Position numbers and translations under genes: made by a program. Below the pieces are notes generated by a model that saw only the letters and a list, made by a program, of their open reading frames with translations, had not been told where the DNA came from and did not search any database. From a virus: 54,570 nucleotides of DNA. Shown here piece by piece: positions 21,288 through 28,094 of the stretch (within the stretch, counting starts at the first letter, position 1; each line of letters opens with the position of its first letter). The stretch is taken from the IMG/VR virus record IMGVR_UViG_3300020214_000017, positions 1 to 54,570 of that record; one strand, given 5' to 3'.

Positions 21288-21334
21288 GCGGTCATGCTAC
21301 GGGCGGGGGTCCCGGCGATGTCGGCGACGATGGG

Positions 21335-21363
21335 TTGTTTTATACCATTAGTACCGCTAACCT
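21335..21363 (+). promoter_or_regulatory. Leaderless regulon promoter R20
   Basis: TTGTTT, spacer TATACCATTAGTACCGC, TAACCT, 7 nt, ATG 21371. Confidence 0.9.
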
Positions 21364-21370
21364 GACAGAT

Positions 21371-21547
21371 ATGGGAAGAAAAGTAAATTTAGACGGGCTA
21401 AATGAGTTTCAAGCCCAAGAAGTTCTTGACCGCTATGAAGATTGGATGCAGGCAAGAATTGAAGATTACCTGAGTGGTCAGTTGACTGATGAGATAACTG
21501 ATGAACAGGCCGAAGCGATTGAAGCATTGCTTGACACCGAGGAGTAA
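21371..21547 (+). CDS. Small acidic protein (58 aa)
   Basis: MGRKVNLDGLNEFQAQEVLD, RYEDWMQARIEDYLSGQLTD, EQAEAIEALLDTEE: helical and acidic. Start set by R20. The next gene begins immediately after its stop. Confidence 0.6.
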   Translation: MGRKVNLDGLNEFQAQEVLDRYEDWMQARIEDYLSGQLTDEITDEQAEAIEALLDTEE

Positions 21548-21802
21548 ATGAGGCTGTATCACGGAACACCCGTGGCGTTTCCGAAGCGCACGCGCAAAGT
21601 TCACCCTACGCCGACAACACAAGACACGGGCGGTTATTCGTTGGGTTGGCGCATCGCGCATGCGACCAGCGACATAACCGAGGCACAACGATACGGTGCG
21701 GTCGTCTATGAAGTTGCGTTTGACAAGCATACGCAAGAGGGATACAGCGACACCTGCTACTTTAGTGAACATGGATTTCGCATTATCAAGCGAGTACTTT
21801 AG
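21548..21802 (+). CDS. Small protein resembling an Arr-type ADP-ribosyltransferase core (84 aa)
   Basis: MRLYHGTPVAFPKRTRKVHP, then GGYSLGWRIAHATSDITEAQ, RYGAVVYEVAFDKHTQEGYS. The opening 'lYHGT', the 'a..AtsD...A..YG' helix and 'vYeV' strand recall small ADP-ribosyltransferases such as Arr. It is shorter than full members (about 130-140) and no catalytic residue set can be confirmed. The assignment is tentative; such proteins modify host targets or antibiotics. Confidence 0.4.
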   Translation: MRLYHGTPVAFPKRTRKVHPTPTTQDTGGYSLGWRIAHATSDITEAQRYGAVVYEVAFDKHTQEGYSDTCYFSEHGFRIIKRVL

Positions 21803-21811
21803 GTCGGGGCC

Positions 21812-22102
21812 ATGGCAAGAGACGAACAAATGGACAAAGAAATTAAATACGCCAACATAGAACGCTTAGACGAAGCACAAATGCTCGAATTAAAGAACCT
21901 CTTGCTTGCCATTAAGAATCACTTCGTTGCGTATTACGACGAGGCGTTTGAGGCTGATACTGCGCCCGTGGATGCGTTTGTGTTTTGGGAAGTTACCTTA
22001 ATCCAAGAAGACCTTGCCGAAATGATGCAAAGGTTGGAAGATATTAAGAATATGGCGCCTTGGCATGCCGAGTTGTCGGGCAAGTCACCCCACAATGACT
22101 GA
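21812..22102 (+). CDS. Hypothetical helical protein (96 aa)
   Basis: MARDEQMDKEIKYANIERLD, EAQMLELKNLLLAIKNHFVA, LIQEDLAEMMQRLEDIKNMA. All helical and acidic. Overlaps the next gene by 8 nt. Not recognised. Confidence 0.6.
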   Translation: MARDEQMDKEIKYANIERLDEAQMLELKNLLLAIKNHFVAYYDEAFEADTAPVDAFVFWEVTLIQEDLAEMMQRLEDIKNMAPWHAELSGKSPHND

Positions 22103-22274
22103 CGCAGAACAATTGTTCGTAGATTATTGGGGTCTGGTAATAGACCAATTAGGTGGCTCGCCGTCTTACGAAGACCTCACTGAACTCACGCACGAAACAC
22201 AGGTGGCTTTATTTGGTTGGTGTCCGTGTGAGGACAACGAAGGCAACGAAAACCCGTATGACGACTGCTCATAA
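22095..22274 (+). CDS. Small hypothetical protein (59 aa)
   Basis: MTDAEQLFVDYWGLVIDQLG, GSPSYEDLTELTHETQVALF, GWCPCEDNEGNENPYDDCS. Begins inside the preceding gene's end. A C-terminal CxC and Cys may bind metal. Unknown. Confidence 0.55.
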   Translation: MTDAEQLFVDYWGLVIDQLGGSPSYEDLTELTHETQVALFGWCPCEDNEGNENPYDDCS

Positions 22275-22283
22275 CACGACCTA

Positions 22284-22559
22284 ATGCGGAAAGAACTGAA
22301 GGCGGTCAATCTCGGGGTATCCGCGGAGTCCCGGCACGCAGGGTGGTCGGTGAAGGTGGAAAGGGGCGACCTAGAACAAGACGGAATTATTTACACGGGT
22401 ATGGTGCGTCGTATAACCCTCATTAACGAAGAAAGCAAGGAAAAATTCGTGGAATCGTTTAGGGGGTCGGGCTGTGCGAACAAAGCCGAGATTTGGTTTA
22501 CGACAAAGACAAACGGGGCGTTTGGTTCTCCACAGGAAACACGATGGATGTGGTCTTAA
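22284..22559 (+). CDS. Hypothetical beta-rich protein (91 aa)
   Basis: MRKELKAVNLGVSAESRHAG, WSVKVERGDLEQDGIIYTGM, VRRITLINEESKEKFVESFR. Strand-rich. Last gene of the R20 unit; boundary motif copy 13 starts 8 nt after its stop. Confidence 0.6.
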   Translation: MRKELKAVNLGVSAESRHAGWSVKVERGDLEQDGIIYTGMVRRITLINEESKEKFVESFRGSGCANKAEIWFTTKTNGAFGSPQETRWMWS

Positions 22560-22566
22560 AAACCCG

Positions 22567-22590
22567 TTTCCACCACCGTAAGATATAGGG
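22567..22590 (+). repeat. Boundary motif copy 13
   Basis: TTTCCACCACCGTA followed by AGATATAGGG, 8 nt after a unit end. Confidence 0.85.
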
Positions 22591-22680
22591 GTAAAGCGCG
22601 GATGCCCCTCTTGTTGTGTTAATGGCTTCATTTCTCGCCGGCGTCATTCGGGGCTGCCGCCGAGTGTTTGCGGGCGGGGG

Positions 22681-22709
22681 TTGTGTTATACCATTAGTGC
22701 CACTATACT
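22681..22709 (+). promoter_or_regulatory. Regulon promoter R18 (with leader RNA)
   Basis: TTGTGT, spacer TATACCATTAGTGCCAC, TATACT. The predicted RNA start, 7 nt after the -10 box, is G22716, the first base of GTCGGGC. Confidence 0.9.
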
Positions 22710-22715
22710 GAAAGA

Positions 22716-22781
22716 GTCGGGCAAACTCAAACCAACCTTCCAGCCCCCCTAAGCCCGACAGGGGGGCGGGAAGGAGTGATA
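22716..22781 (+). ncRNA. Pseudoknot-like 5' leader RNA, copy 2
   Basis: GTCGGGC (22716-22722) pairs GCCCGAC (22753-22759), 7 bp. The arm CCTTCC-AG-CCCCCC (22736-22749) pairs GGGGGG-CG-GGAAGG (22761-22774), 12 bp with a 2-nt mismatch. The arms interleave (a-b-a'-b'), and the last arm contains the Shine-Dalgarno AAGGAG (22771-22776), 5 nt before the ATG. The structure would mask the ribosome-binding site, so it is likely a translational switch or binding site. Ligand unknown. Confidence 0.75.
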
Positions 22782-23075
22782 ATGCGTAGAAAACTAGTGC
22801 TAGTTGCCGTAATGGTCGGCATAGTGTCGGTTGTCGGGTTTATTACACGCTCGGCAAGCCAATTCACTTGCGAAGCCGACCCATATACCGTGACGCAGGG
22901 CGATACGCTCTGGGCTATTGCTGAAACCAAATGCGACGGCAATATCCAAATGGTCGTAGATAACCTAATTAGCACCTATGGCGACCCAATTCATAGCGGA
23001 GATGTTATTTGGTTGCCGACAGAAAGCAAATGCCTGCTAGAAAATCGGGACGGTCACATCTATGATGAGTGTTAA
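22782..23075 (+). CDS. LysM-domain membrane-anchored protein (97 aa)
   Basis: MRRKLVLVAVMVGIVSVVGF is a signal anchor. Residues 35-80 (YTVTQGDTLWAIAETKCDGN, IHSGDVIWLP) are one LysM repeat, a peptidoglycan-binding fold. It would sit outside the membrane, bound to the cell wall. The start has a strong Shine-Dalgarno embedded in the leader RNA. It is co-transcribed with the helicase gene that begins in a TAATG junction. Confidence 0.85.
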   Translation: MRRKLVLVAVMVGIVSVVGFITRSASQFTCEADPYTVTQGDTLWAIAETKCDGNIQMVVDNLISTYGDPIHSGDVIWLPTESKCLLENRDGHIYDEC

Positions 23076-25000
23076 TGAGCCGATTATTTCTTGATAATGA
23101 CACGCTCGCCCTAGATTTCCCCTATGACGCAAGTCAGGTAGCCGAAGTCAAGCAGATTAAGGACTGTAAATGGGATAAGGTCAGGCGGTTATGGCGTTGC
23201 CCCGTTTCAAGCGTTAATGAGGCGCGTGAGTTCGCAACCAAACACGGGTTTGTCATTGATAATGAAGTTCTTGTATTCACCTTGCCACGCAGGTTGAGCG
23301 CACAAGATATAGGCGTATATGAAAAGAACGGGGATATTTACATATCGTTTCCTTACGACCCCGTGATGGTCAGGTCGGTCAAACAGATACCTTCAGTCAC
23401 TTGGGATAAGCGCACGGGGGCGTGGCGAGCCCCGATAACGGCAATTAATGAGGCAATTCAATGGGCTAGCAGGTTTAACAGGACTGTTTCACCCGAAATC
23501 CTTGTGAAAGCAAAGGAAATCAACGCACGACTATCCGAATTGAGCGAAGCAAGTCGTGCGGTGGAAGCAGAAATCGTGATAGGCGATACGGGACTCGAAA
23601 AGTCCTTGTTGCCGTATCAAAAAGCAGGCGTAGCCTACGCAAAACAAGCCAAACGCTGTTTTATTGCCGATGAAATGGGGTTGGGAAAGACCTTGCAAGC
23701 AATTGCGACCCTAGAAATTATTGGTCAATATCCAGCCCTTGTTATGTGTCCACCTAATCTTGTGCTGAATTGGAAAGCCGAGTACGCGAAATGGTTGCCT
23801 CAACGCAAAATAGCGACAGTTTTGGCTGGGAAGGGGCAAAAAGAGTTTCCGGAACGCGGGACCTATGACACGCTTGTAATCGGGTACTCGAACATTTCGT
23901 ATTGGGAATCATTTTTGACTTCCCATTCCGCTTATGTATTAGACGAAAGCCATTATTGCAAGACTTTGACAGCCAAACGAACAAAATCGGCGCGCAAAAT
24001 TGTCGCTTCATCGCCTTCTGGAACGCCCGTGTTGTGCCTGACGGGTACGCCCGTGACGAGTCGTCCCGCTGAATATGTGGCGCAGTTGGATATTTTGGGC
24101 AAAATCAAGGACTTTGGTGGCACTTGGGGCTTCTACCGCAGGTATTGCAACGCATTTCAAGATAAGTATGGTCAGTGGCATTTGGAAGGTGCAAGCAATC
24201 TGGAGGAACTTAACGAAAAATTAAGGTCGGTTTGTTATATCAGACGAACAAAAGAGCAAGTATTGGCTGAATTACCGCCCGTATTTCATCAGGAACTCAC
24301 TCTTGTTGGGGCCCCGGCGGCGATGGTTGAGTATGCCAAAGCCGAGAACGACATTGTTCATTACTTGGTCGAGCGTGCGAAAGAAATTGCCTTGGAACTT
24401 GGGACAAATACTCGTTCAGCAATCGTCATCGCACGGATTAAAGCCGAACACGCACAAAATCTTGTACGACTTTCGGTGCTTCGTCGTCTTGCAGCCAAAG
24501 CAAAAATGGAAAGCATAATTGAGTGGGTTCAACAGCGAACTGCCAACGGGGCCAAAGTTGTGATTGCGGCGCATCATAGAGACATAGTTGACGAACTAGC
24601 AAATCGTTTTGGTGGTTTGAAAATACAGGGCGGTATGTCGGTTGCGGAAGTTGAAAATGTCAAACATAAGTTTCAAACAGACCCGCAACAGCAGGTTATA
24701 ACACTTTCTATTCAGGCAGCCAAAACGGGACACACACTCACTGCGGCGCAAGACATAATTTTTGTTGAGTTGCCTTGGACTCCAGCCGATGTTGACCAAA
24801 CATATTCACGACTACACAGAATGGGGCAAAAAGGGTCGGTTACGGCGACTTACGCATTGTGTGGAGGCACAATAGACGAGAAAATCTATTCCCTGATTGC
24901 CTCAAAACGGACAGTTGTGAACACCGCCGTTGACGGCGGCCCCGGTGCCGATGGCGAGGAAGTGGGTATTCAGTTGATTTTAAGCCTTTTGGACAAATAG
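23075..25000 (+). CDS. SNF2-family helicase with two HARP-like N-terminal repeats (SMARCAL1-like)
   Basis: 641 residues. Two N-terminal repeats (LDFPYDASQVAEVKQI.. WDKVRRLWRCPVS and ISFPYDPVMVRSVKQI.. WDKRTGAWRAPIT) resemble HARP domains of annealing helicases. The SNF2 core has LLPYQKAGVAYA, Walker A ADEMGLGKTLQAI (about residue 200), DESH box (about 290), LTGTPVTSRPAEY and motif VI RLHRMGQKG (about 580). SMARCAL1-type enzymes rewind or remodel stalled replication forks with ATP. It is probably a phage replication/recombination helper. It shares a transcript with the LysM protein under leader-RNA control. Confidence 0.85.
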   Translation: MSRLFLDNDTLALDFPYDASQVAEVKQIKDCKWDKVRRLWRCPVSSVNEAREFATKHGFVIDNEVLVFTLPRRLSAQDIGVYEKNGDIYISFPYDPVMVRSVKQIPSVTWDKRTGAWRAPITAINEAIQWASRFNRTVSPEILVKAKEINARLSELSEASRAVEAEIVIGDTGLEKSLLPYQKAGVAYAKQAKRCFIADEMGLGKTLQAIATLEIIGQYPALVMCPPNLVLNWKAEYAKWLPQRKIATVLAGKGQKEFPERGTYDTLVIGYSNISYWESFLTSHSAYVLDESHYCKTLTAKRTKSARKIVASSPSGTPVLCLTGTPVTSRPAEYVAQLDILGKIKDFGGTWGFYRRYCNAFQDKYGQWHLEGASNLEELNEKLRSVCYIRRTKEQVLAELPPVFHQELTLVGAPAAMVEYAKAENDIVHYLVERAKEIALELGTNTRSAIVIARIKAEHAQNLVRLSVLRRLAAKAKMESIIEWVQQRTANGAKVVIAAHHRDIVDELANRFGGLKIQGGMSVAEVENVKHKFQTDPQQQVITLSIQAAKTGHTLTAAQDIIFVELPWTPADVDQTYSRLHRMGQKGSVTATYALCGGTIDEKIYSLIASKRTVVNTAVDGGPGADGEEVGIQLILSLLDK

Positions 25001-25010
25001 CAGGGGGGGG

Positions 25011-25039
25011 TTGTCTAGTACCATTAGTACCGCTAAAGT
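25011..25039 (+). promoter_or_regulatory. Leaderless regulon promoter R21
   Basis: TTGTCT, spacer AGTACCATTAGTACCGC, TAAAGT, 7 nt, ATG 25047. Confidence 0.9.
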
Positions 25040-25046
25040 AGAAGGT

Positions 25047-25331
25047 ATGGAAAAAACTACATATCGCCATAAAGGGGCGTTGGCTGGTGCGCAAGTCGTG
25101 TATTCGCCAACCACCGAATATGGTGTCAAAACAGAATGGGCAGTTCAACTGTTCTTTCAAAGCCCAACGGGAGACATGAGCGATTTTATTAGTCGTACAA
25201 TACCATGTCTATCCGAAGAGCAAGCAAAGCAAATAGTGGAATATTGGGAGACTCTAGTAGTTCCCTATGCCACGATTGAAAACTTGGACACAATGGCACC
25301 TACCGAATGTTGGTCTACCGCATGGAACTAA
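25047..25331 (+). CDS. Hypothetical protein (94 aa)
   Basis: MEKTTYRHKGALAGAQVVYS, TEWAVQLFFQSPTGDMSDFI, SRTIPCLSEEQAKQIVEYWE. Beta-rich N-terminus with a C-terminal helix. Start set by R21. Not recognised. Confidence 0.6.
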   Translation: MEKTTYRHKGALAGAQVVYSPTTEYGVKTEWAVQLFFQSPTGDMSDFISRTIPCLSEEQAKQIVEYWETLVVPYATIENLDTMAPTECWSTAWN

Positions 25332-25423
25332 CACTTAACTTAAGTGAATATGTTTCCTATTCGCTTATCGTAGCAACTGTCCTAATTGTGGTGTTGGTCA
25401 CCAGATTGGGCAAAAAGCAATAA
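25322..25423 (+). CDS. 33-residue single-TM protein
   Basis: MELTLNLSEYVSYSLIVATV then LIVVLVTRLGKKQ: acidic N-terminus, one TM helix, basic tail (N-out, C-in expected). Overlaps the previous gene's end by 10 nt. A terminator hairpin follows. Confidence 0.5.
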   Translation: MELTLNLSEYVSYSLIVATVLIVVLVTRLGKKQ

Positions 25424-25431
25424 AGCAATTT

Positions 25432-25466
25432 CCATGCACGCTTTCGCCCCCCCGAAGCGTGTATGG
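25432..25466 (+). terminator. Terminator hairpin before the deacetylase gene
   Basis: CCATGCACGCTTTCG pairs CGAAGCGTGTATGG across a C-rich loop (12-13 bp with wobble), followed by GATTGTTCTTTT. Confidence 0.7.
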
Positions 25467-25468
25467 GA

Positions 25469-25497
25469 TTGTTCTTTTGAATACCTTACGGTAGATT
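25469..25497 (+). promoter_or_regulatory. Near-leaderless promoter of the deacetylase gene
   Basis: TTGTTC, 17-nt spacer lacking the conserved ACCATTAGT core, TAGATT, then 8 nt to the ATG at 25506. Same geometry, different spacer, so probably not in the regulon. Confidence 0.55.
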
Positions 25498-25505
25498 AAA
25501 TTATT

Positions 25506-26477
25506 ATGACGAATATGAATGTTTATTGGAACGAAGATTACTGCGGGACCAAGATTGATTTTGCGACATTCAAAAAGTCCAAATACATTGCTTTTGTATT
25601 GAATAATTATGCGCCCATGGCGAAATGCTTAAATAATTATGGCGTTTCTGTCAAAGACCCAGCCGATAGGGTTGGGATGCTTGCGGAAGCGCAACTTGTC
25701 CTACAGCAAGGCTTAGACCCCAAGTATTTGCAAGCCGTGATGACGGGTCGGCCCCGAGAATTAGCAGAAAGCAATGGTTTCTCTTGGGATATGGGGGTTT
25801 ATCAGACGGTACTCAATTCAACTGCGGGTATCTTGTGCGCAATCCGAGATGTGGCGAGAGGTGGGTTTCATTATGCCTGTTCGTTGTCAAGCGGACTTCA
25901 TCATGCCCGTCGTTCGAGGGGCGCAGGTTTTTGTACGGTGAACTCGCTTGCCCTCGGGGCCATGTACGCAAGAAAAATGTTTGAAAAGGTTTTGATTCTT
26001 GACTTGGACGCACATTGTGGTGGTGGGACAAACGAATATTTACAAAACACGGATATCGTGCAAGTCGATTATTCGACCTCGGATTTTGATTCTTATGCCC
26101 CGAATGGCAATAGCAACTTATTGATTTGTAAAAACAAAGACGAATATCTTGATTTTGGTTTAGCAGAAACTCTCAGTCTTGTTGAAAAAATCGAGCCCGA
26201 TGTGGTTATTTATAACGCTGGGGTGGATATCTATCCATTTGTGGCGCCCGAAACTGTCGTTAAACGGGAGATAATAGTGGCTGATTTCCTTCGAAATCTT
26301 GGTACGCCGACCGTTATTGTCATAGCGGGGGGCTATGGAGATTATGGGGTTCTTACCCAATTGCATTTGGCAACGATTATGGCTTTTGCAACGCCTGATT
26401 TGTTGACCGAATCGCCACGTGTGTCCGCGGGACGCCCGTCTGCTGGGCAATTTGCCCCTTTTGTGGGGTTGCTTTAA
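25506..26477 (+). CDS. Histone-deacetylase-superfamily amidohydrolase
   Basis: 323 residues with the class II HDAC/acetylpolyamine amidohydrolase signatures in order: SGLHHARRSRGAGFCTVNSL (His-His pair, about residue 137), VLILDLDAHCGGGTNEYL (D-x-H metal ligands, about 165), YNAGVDIYPF (metal Asp, about 240) and IAGGYGDYG (transition-state Tyr, about 278). Such enzymes are zinc hydrolases removing acetyl groups from lysines, polyamines or small molecules. A phage could use it to reverse host acetylation, but the substrate is unknown. It ends with SAGQFAPFVGLL, echoing SSGQFAPRT in the giant protein. Its start has a non-regulon promoter. Confidence 0.8.
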   Translation: MTNMNVYWNEDYCGTKIDFATFKKSKYIAFVLNNYAPMAKCLNNYGVSVKDPADRVGMLAEAQLVLQQGLDPKYLQAVMTGRPRELAESNGFSWDMGVYQTVLNSTAGILCAIRDVARGGFHYACSLSSGLHHARRSRGAGFCTVNSLALGAMYARKMFEKVLILDLDAHCGGGTNEYLQNTDIVQVDYSTSDFDSYAPNGNSNLLICKNKDEYLDFGLAETLSLVEKIEPDVVIYNAGVDIYPFVAPETVVKREIIVADFLRNLGTPTVIVIAGGYGDYGVLTQLHLATIMAFATPDLLTESPRVSAGRPSAGQFAPFVGLL

Positions 26478-26497
26478 ATCATTAGTACCTGTAGACT
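26469..26497 (+). promoter_or_regulatory. Regulon promoter R22 (degenerate, over a stop codon)
   Basis: TTGCTT, spacer TAAATCATTAGTACCTG, TAGACT, 6 nt, ATG 26504. It overlaps the end of the deacetylase gene. Spacing is exact although several bases differ. Confidence 0.75.
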
Positions 26498-26503
26498 GTG
26501 GTA

Positions 26504-26782
26504 ATGGCTATGAAAGAACTGTCGCCAGAGGAAATAAGGCTTAGTGTTTTGGAACATTTTGCCGAATTTATTGGCAAATTAACAAACGAACCCGATAATG
26601 ACGCATGTTTGGATTTTGCCTCCACAATGCTTGAAGCGATATCTCTTGATGTCATTAAGGCAGACCAAGATGGGCTTATTACAGCCACAATGAAATTGAA
26701 ACCAATTGATGAATTGCTTGCTGATTTTGACGATACAGCCAATTTTGACGATACATTTGACGAAGACCCTATAAACGAGTAG
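26504..26782 (+). CDS. Hypothetical acidic protein (92 aa)
   Basis: MAMKELSPEEIRLSVLEHFA, then helices and a strongly acidic C-terminus (DELLADFDDTANFDDTFDED). It precedes SSB; an acidic tail next to SSB might reflect a partner role, but this is speculation. Leaderless from R22. Confidence 0.6.
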   Translation: MAMKELSPEEIRLSVLEHFAEFIGKLTNEPDNDACLDFASTMLEAISLDVIKADQDGLITATMKLKPIDELLADFDDTANFDDTFDEDPINE

Positions 26783-26894
26783 GATAATAAGACAAATGGA
26801 CCCAGCATTGGCAGATGCAATATGCCTTCGCTATAAGCAACTAAGATATCGGCGAGGGCAACATGCTTTCGCTACAAACAACAAGGAGACGAAA

Positions 26895-27368
26895 ATGGCA
26901 ACAGCAACACTAACTATTTCGGGGAATATCACAAATGACCCCGAACTCACCTACACGAATGCCGGGGCTGCTCGCCTTGCATTTGGAGTCGCAGTTAATT
27001 ACGGGTATACAGATGCACAAGGCGAGAAACAAGAGAAAACCTCGTACTTCAATGTAACTGCTTGGCGTTATTTGGCAGAAAATTCATCACGAACCCTCGA
27101 AAAGGGCATTGGAGTTGTAGTGACAGGGCGATTGGAACAACGCTCGTATGAAGACAAAGAAGGCGTCAAGCGCTCGGTGGTTGATTTGGTTGCGGAAGAA
27201 ATTGGAATCGCAACTCGTTCGCTTGAAAGCATCCAGCGTCGTGTAAGGCAAGACAATGCAGGCGGTGGAAGTGCTCCAAGTCGCCCGACCAATTCTGCGC
27301 CACGCACACGACCATCAACAACTAAAGTTCCGGTTGCTGCCGGGACCGACGACGGAGAACCGTTTTAA
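26895..27368 (+). CDS. ssb: Single-stranded DNA-binding protein
   Basis: 157 residues. The OB-fold (residues 1-110) is typical: ATLTISGNITNDPELTYTNA, ARLAFGVAVNYGYTDAQGEK, TSYFNVTAWRYLAENSSRTL, VVVTGRLEQRSYEDKEGVKR. A Gly/Pro/Thr-rich linker leads to the acidic tip DDGEPF, the usual protein-interaction tail. It coats ssDNA during phage replication. AAGGAG (26883-26888) fixes the start. An upstream in-frame ATG at 26796, 7 nt after GATAAT, could give a 33-residue extended leaderless form. Confidence 0.92.
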   Translation: MATATLTISGNITNDPELTYTNAGAARLAFGVAVNYGYTDAQGEKQEKTSYFNVTAWRYLAENSSRTLEKGIGVVVTGRLEQRSYEDKEGVKRSVVDLVAEEIGIATRSLESIQRRVRQDNAGGGSAPSRPTNSAPRTRPSTTKVPVAAGTDDGEPF

Positions 27369-27382
27369 GTTTCAAAAGGTGT

Positions 27383-27416
27383 AGTTCGGCGCGGTCTGGG
27401 AGGGCTGCGCTGAACT
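27383..27416. terminator. Hairpin after ssb
   Basis: AGTTCGGCGC pairs GCGCTGAACT (10 bp with one wobble), loop 14 nt, then ATTT. Confidence 0.6.
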
Positions 27417-27420
27417 ATTT

Positions 27421-27462
27421 AAGGCTTTGTTAAATCAGTACGGGATTCTGGAACAAAGCCTT
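27421..27462. terminator. Bidirectional terminator between convergent genes
   Basis: AAGGCTTTGTT (27421-27431) and AACAAAGCCTT (27452-27462) are an 11-bp perfect inverted repeat followed by ATAGTTTTT. It separates ssb from the leftward block. Confidence 0.8.
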
Positions 27463-27955
27463 ATAGTTTTTGGTGTTTTTTTGTAATCTCTCCAACGGTT
27501 TCCATATTGCGAATGAACTGTTTGTTCTTCTTGTCGCCTTGTAATTTCTTTTTATTTGTGGCGGACCGTTGTGATGGGGTTAGTCGTTTCCATATTGCAT
27601 CTGGCAGATAACGCCTCATTTCCTCGTTGCGCCCCGCTTTTTTGCCATCGGATATGCGCCAACGTTGTTTGGTCCATTTGCGAAGTGTGCGTTGTTTACG
27701 AGAAGGGCGACCCGTGCGATAGCCACCACCTGCCTGTCGGTATGTTTGGGCAACTATTTGTGCTTTTTTAGCCGACCATTGACCAGGCTTGCCACCTTTT
27801 GAGCCAGCCGTAATACGACGTTTGATGTCCTCGCGTAATGCGGGTTTTGTGTAATCGCCATTTTTGTATTCCAATGGGGCGTTGAGAATGAATTTTTTGA
27901 CAGAAACATCAACCCATTGAAGGGTTGTTTGGCTGTTTCTTTGAGTTCTGTACAT
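27461..27955 (-). CDS. DUF5872-like basic protein (164 aa)
   Basis: Central YTKPALREDIKRRITAGSKG, GKPGQWSAKKAQIVAQTYRQ, AGGGYRTG, WTKQRWRISDGKKAG, RRYLPDAIWKRLTPSQRSAT. This motif series ('KpaLRekIK..I.AGsKGGkpGqWsArKAQl') belongs to a small basic protein family in large viruses and phages, labelled DUF5872 to my knowledge. The function is unknown; the basic charge suggests DNA or RNA contact. It overlaps the upstream small gene. Confidence 0.7.
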   Translation of the reverse strand: MYRTQRNSQTTLQWVDVSVKKFILNAPLEYKNGDYTKPALREDIKRRITAGSKGGKPGQWSAKKAQIVAQTYRQAGGGYRTGRPSRKQRTLRKWTKQRWRISDGKKAGRNEEMRRYLPDAIWKRLTPSQRSATNKKKLQGDKKNKQFIRNMETVGEITKKHQKL

Positions 27956-28094
27956 TTTTTCTTCTTCTTCTTTTCTCTCTAATTTCTAGCACATCCAGGA
28001 AGTCATCATCTGCTTCAATCAGGTCTGCTTTTTCCTGGTCGCTGAAACTATTCATGAATTGTTGGACTATTGCTGAAACGGATTTTTCTCTCAT
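27909..28094 (-). CDS. Small charged protein (61 aa)
   Basis: MREKSVSAIVQQFMNSFSDQ, EKADLIEADDDFLDVLEIRE, then a basic tail KRRRRKNVQ. Its ATG overlaps the stop of the giant gene (ATGA) and its end overlaps the DUF5872 gene by 47 nt. Real coding is likely from position, but not certain. Confidence 0.45.
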   Translation of the reverse strand: MREKSVSAIVQQFMNSFSDQEKADLIEADDDFLDVLEIREKRRRRKNVQNSKKQPNNPSMG

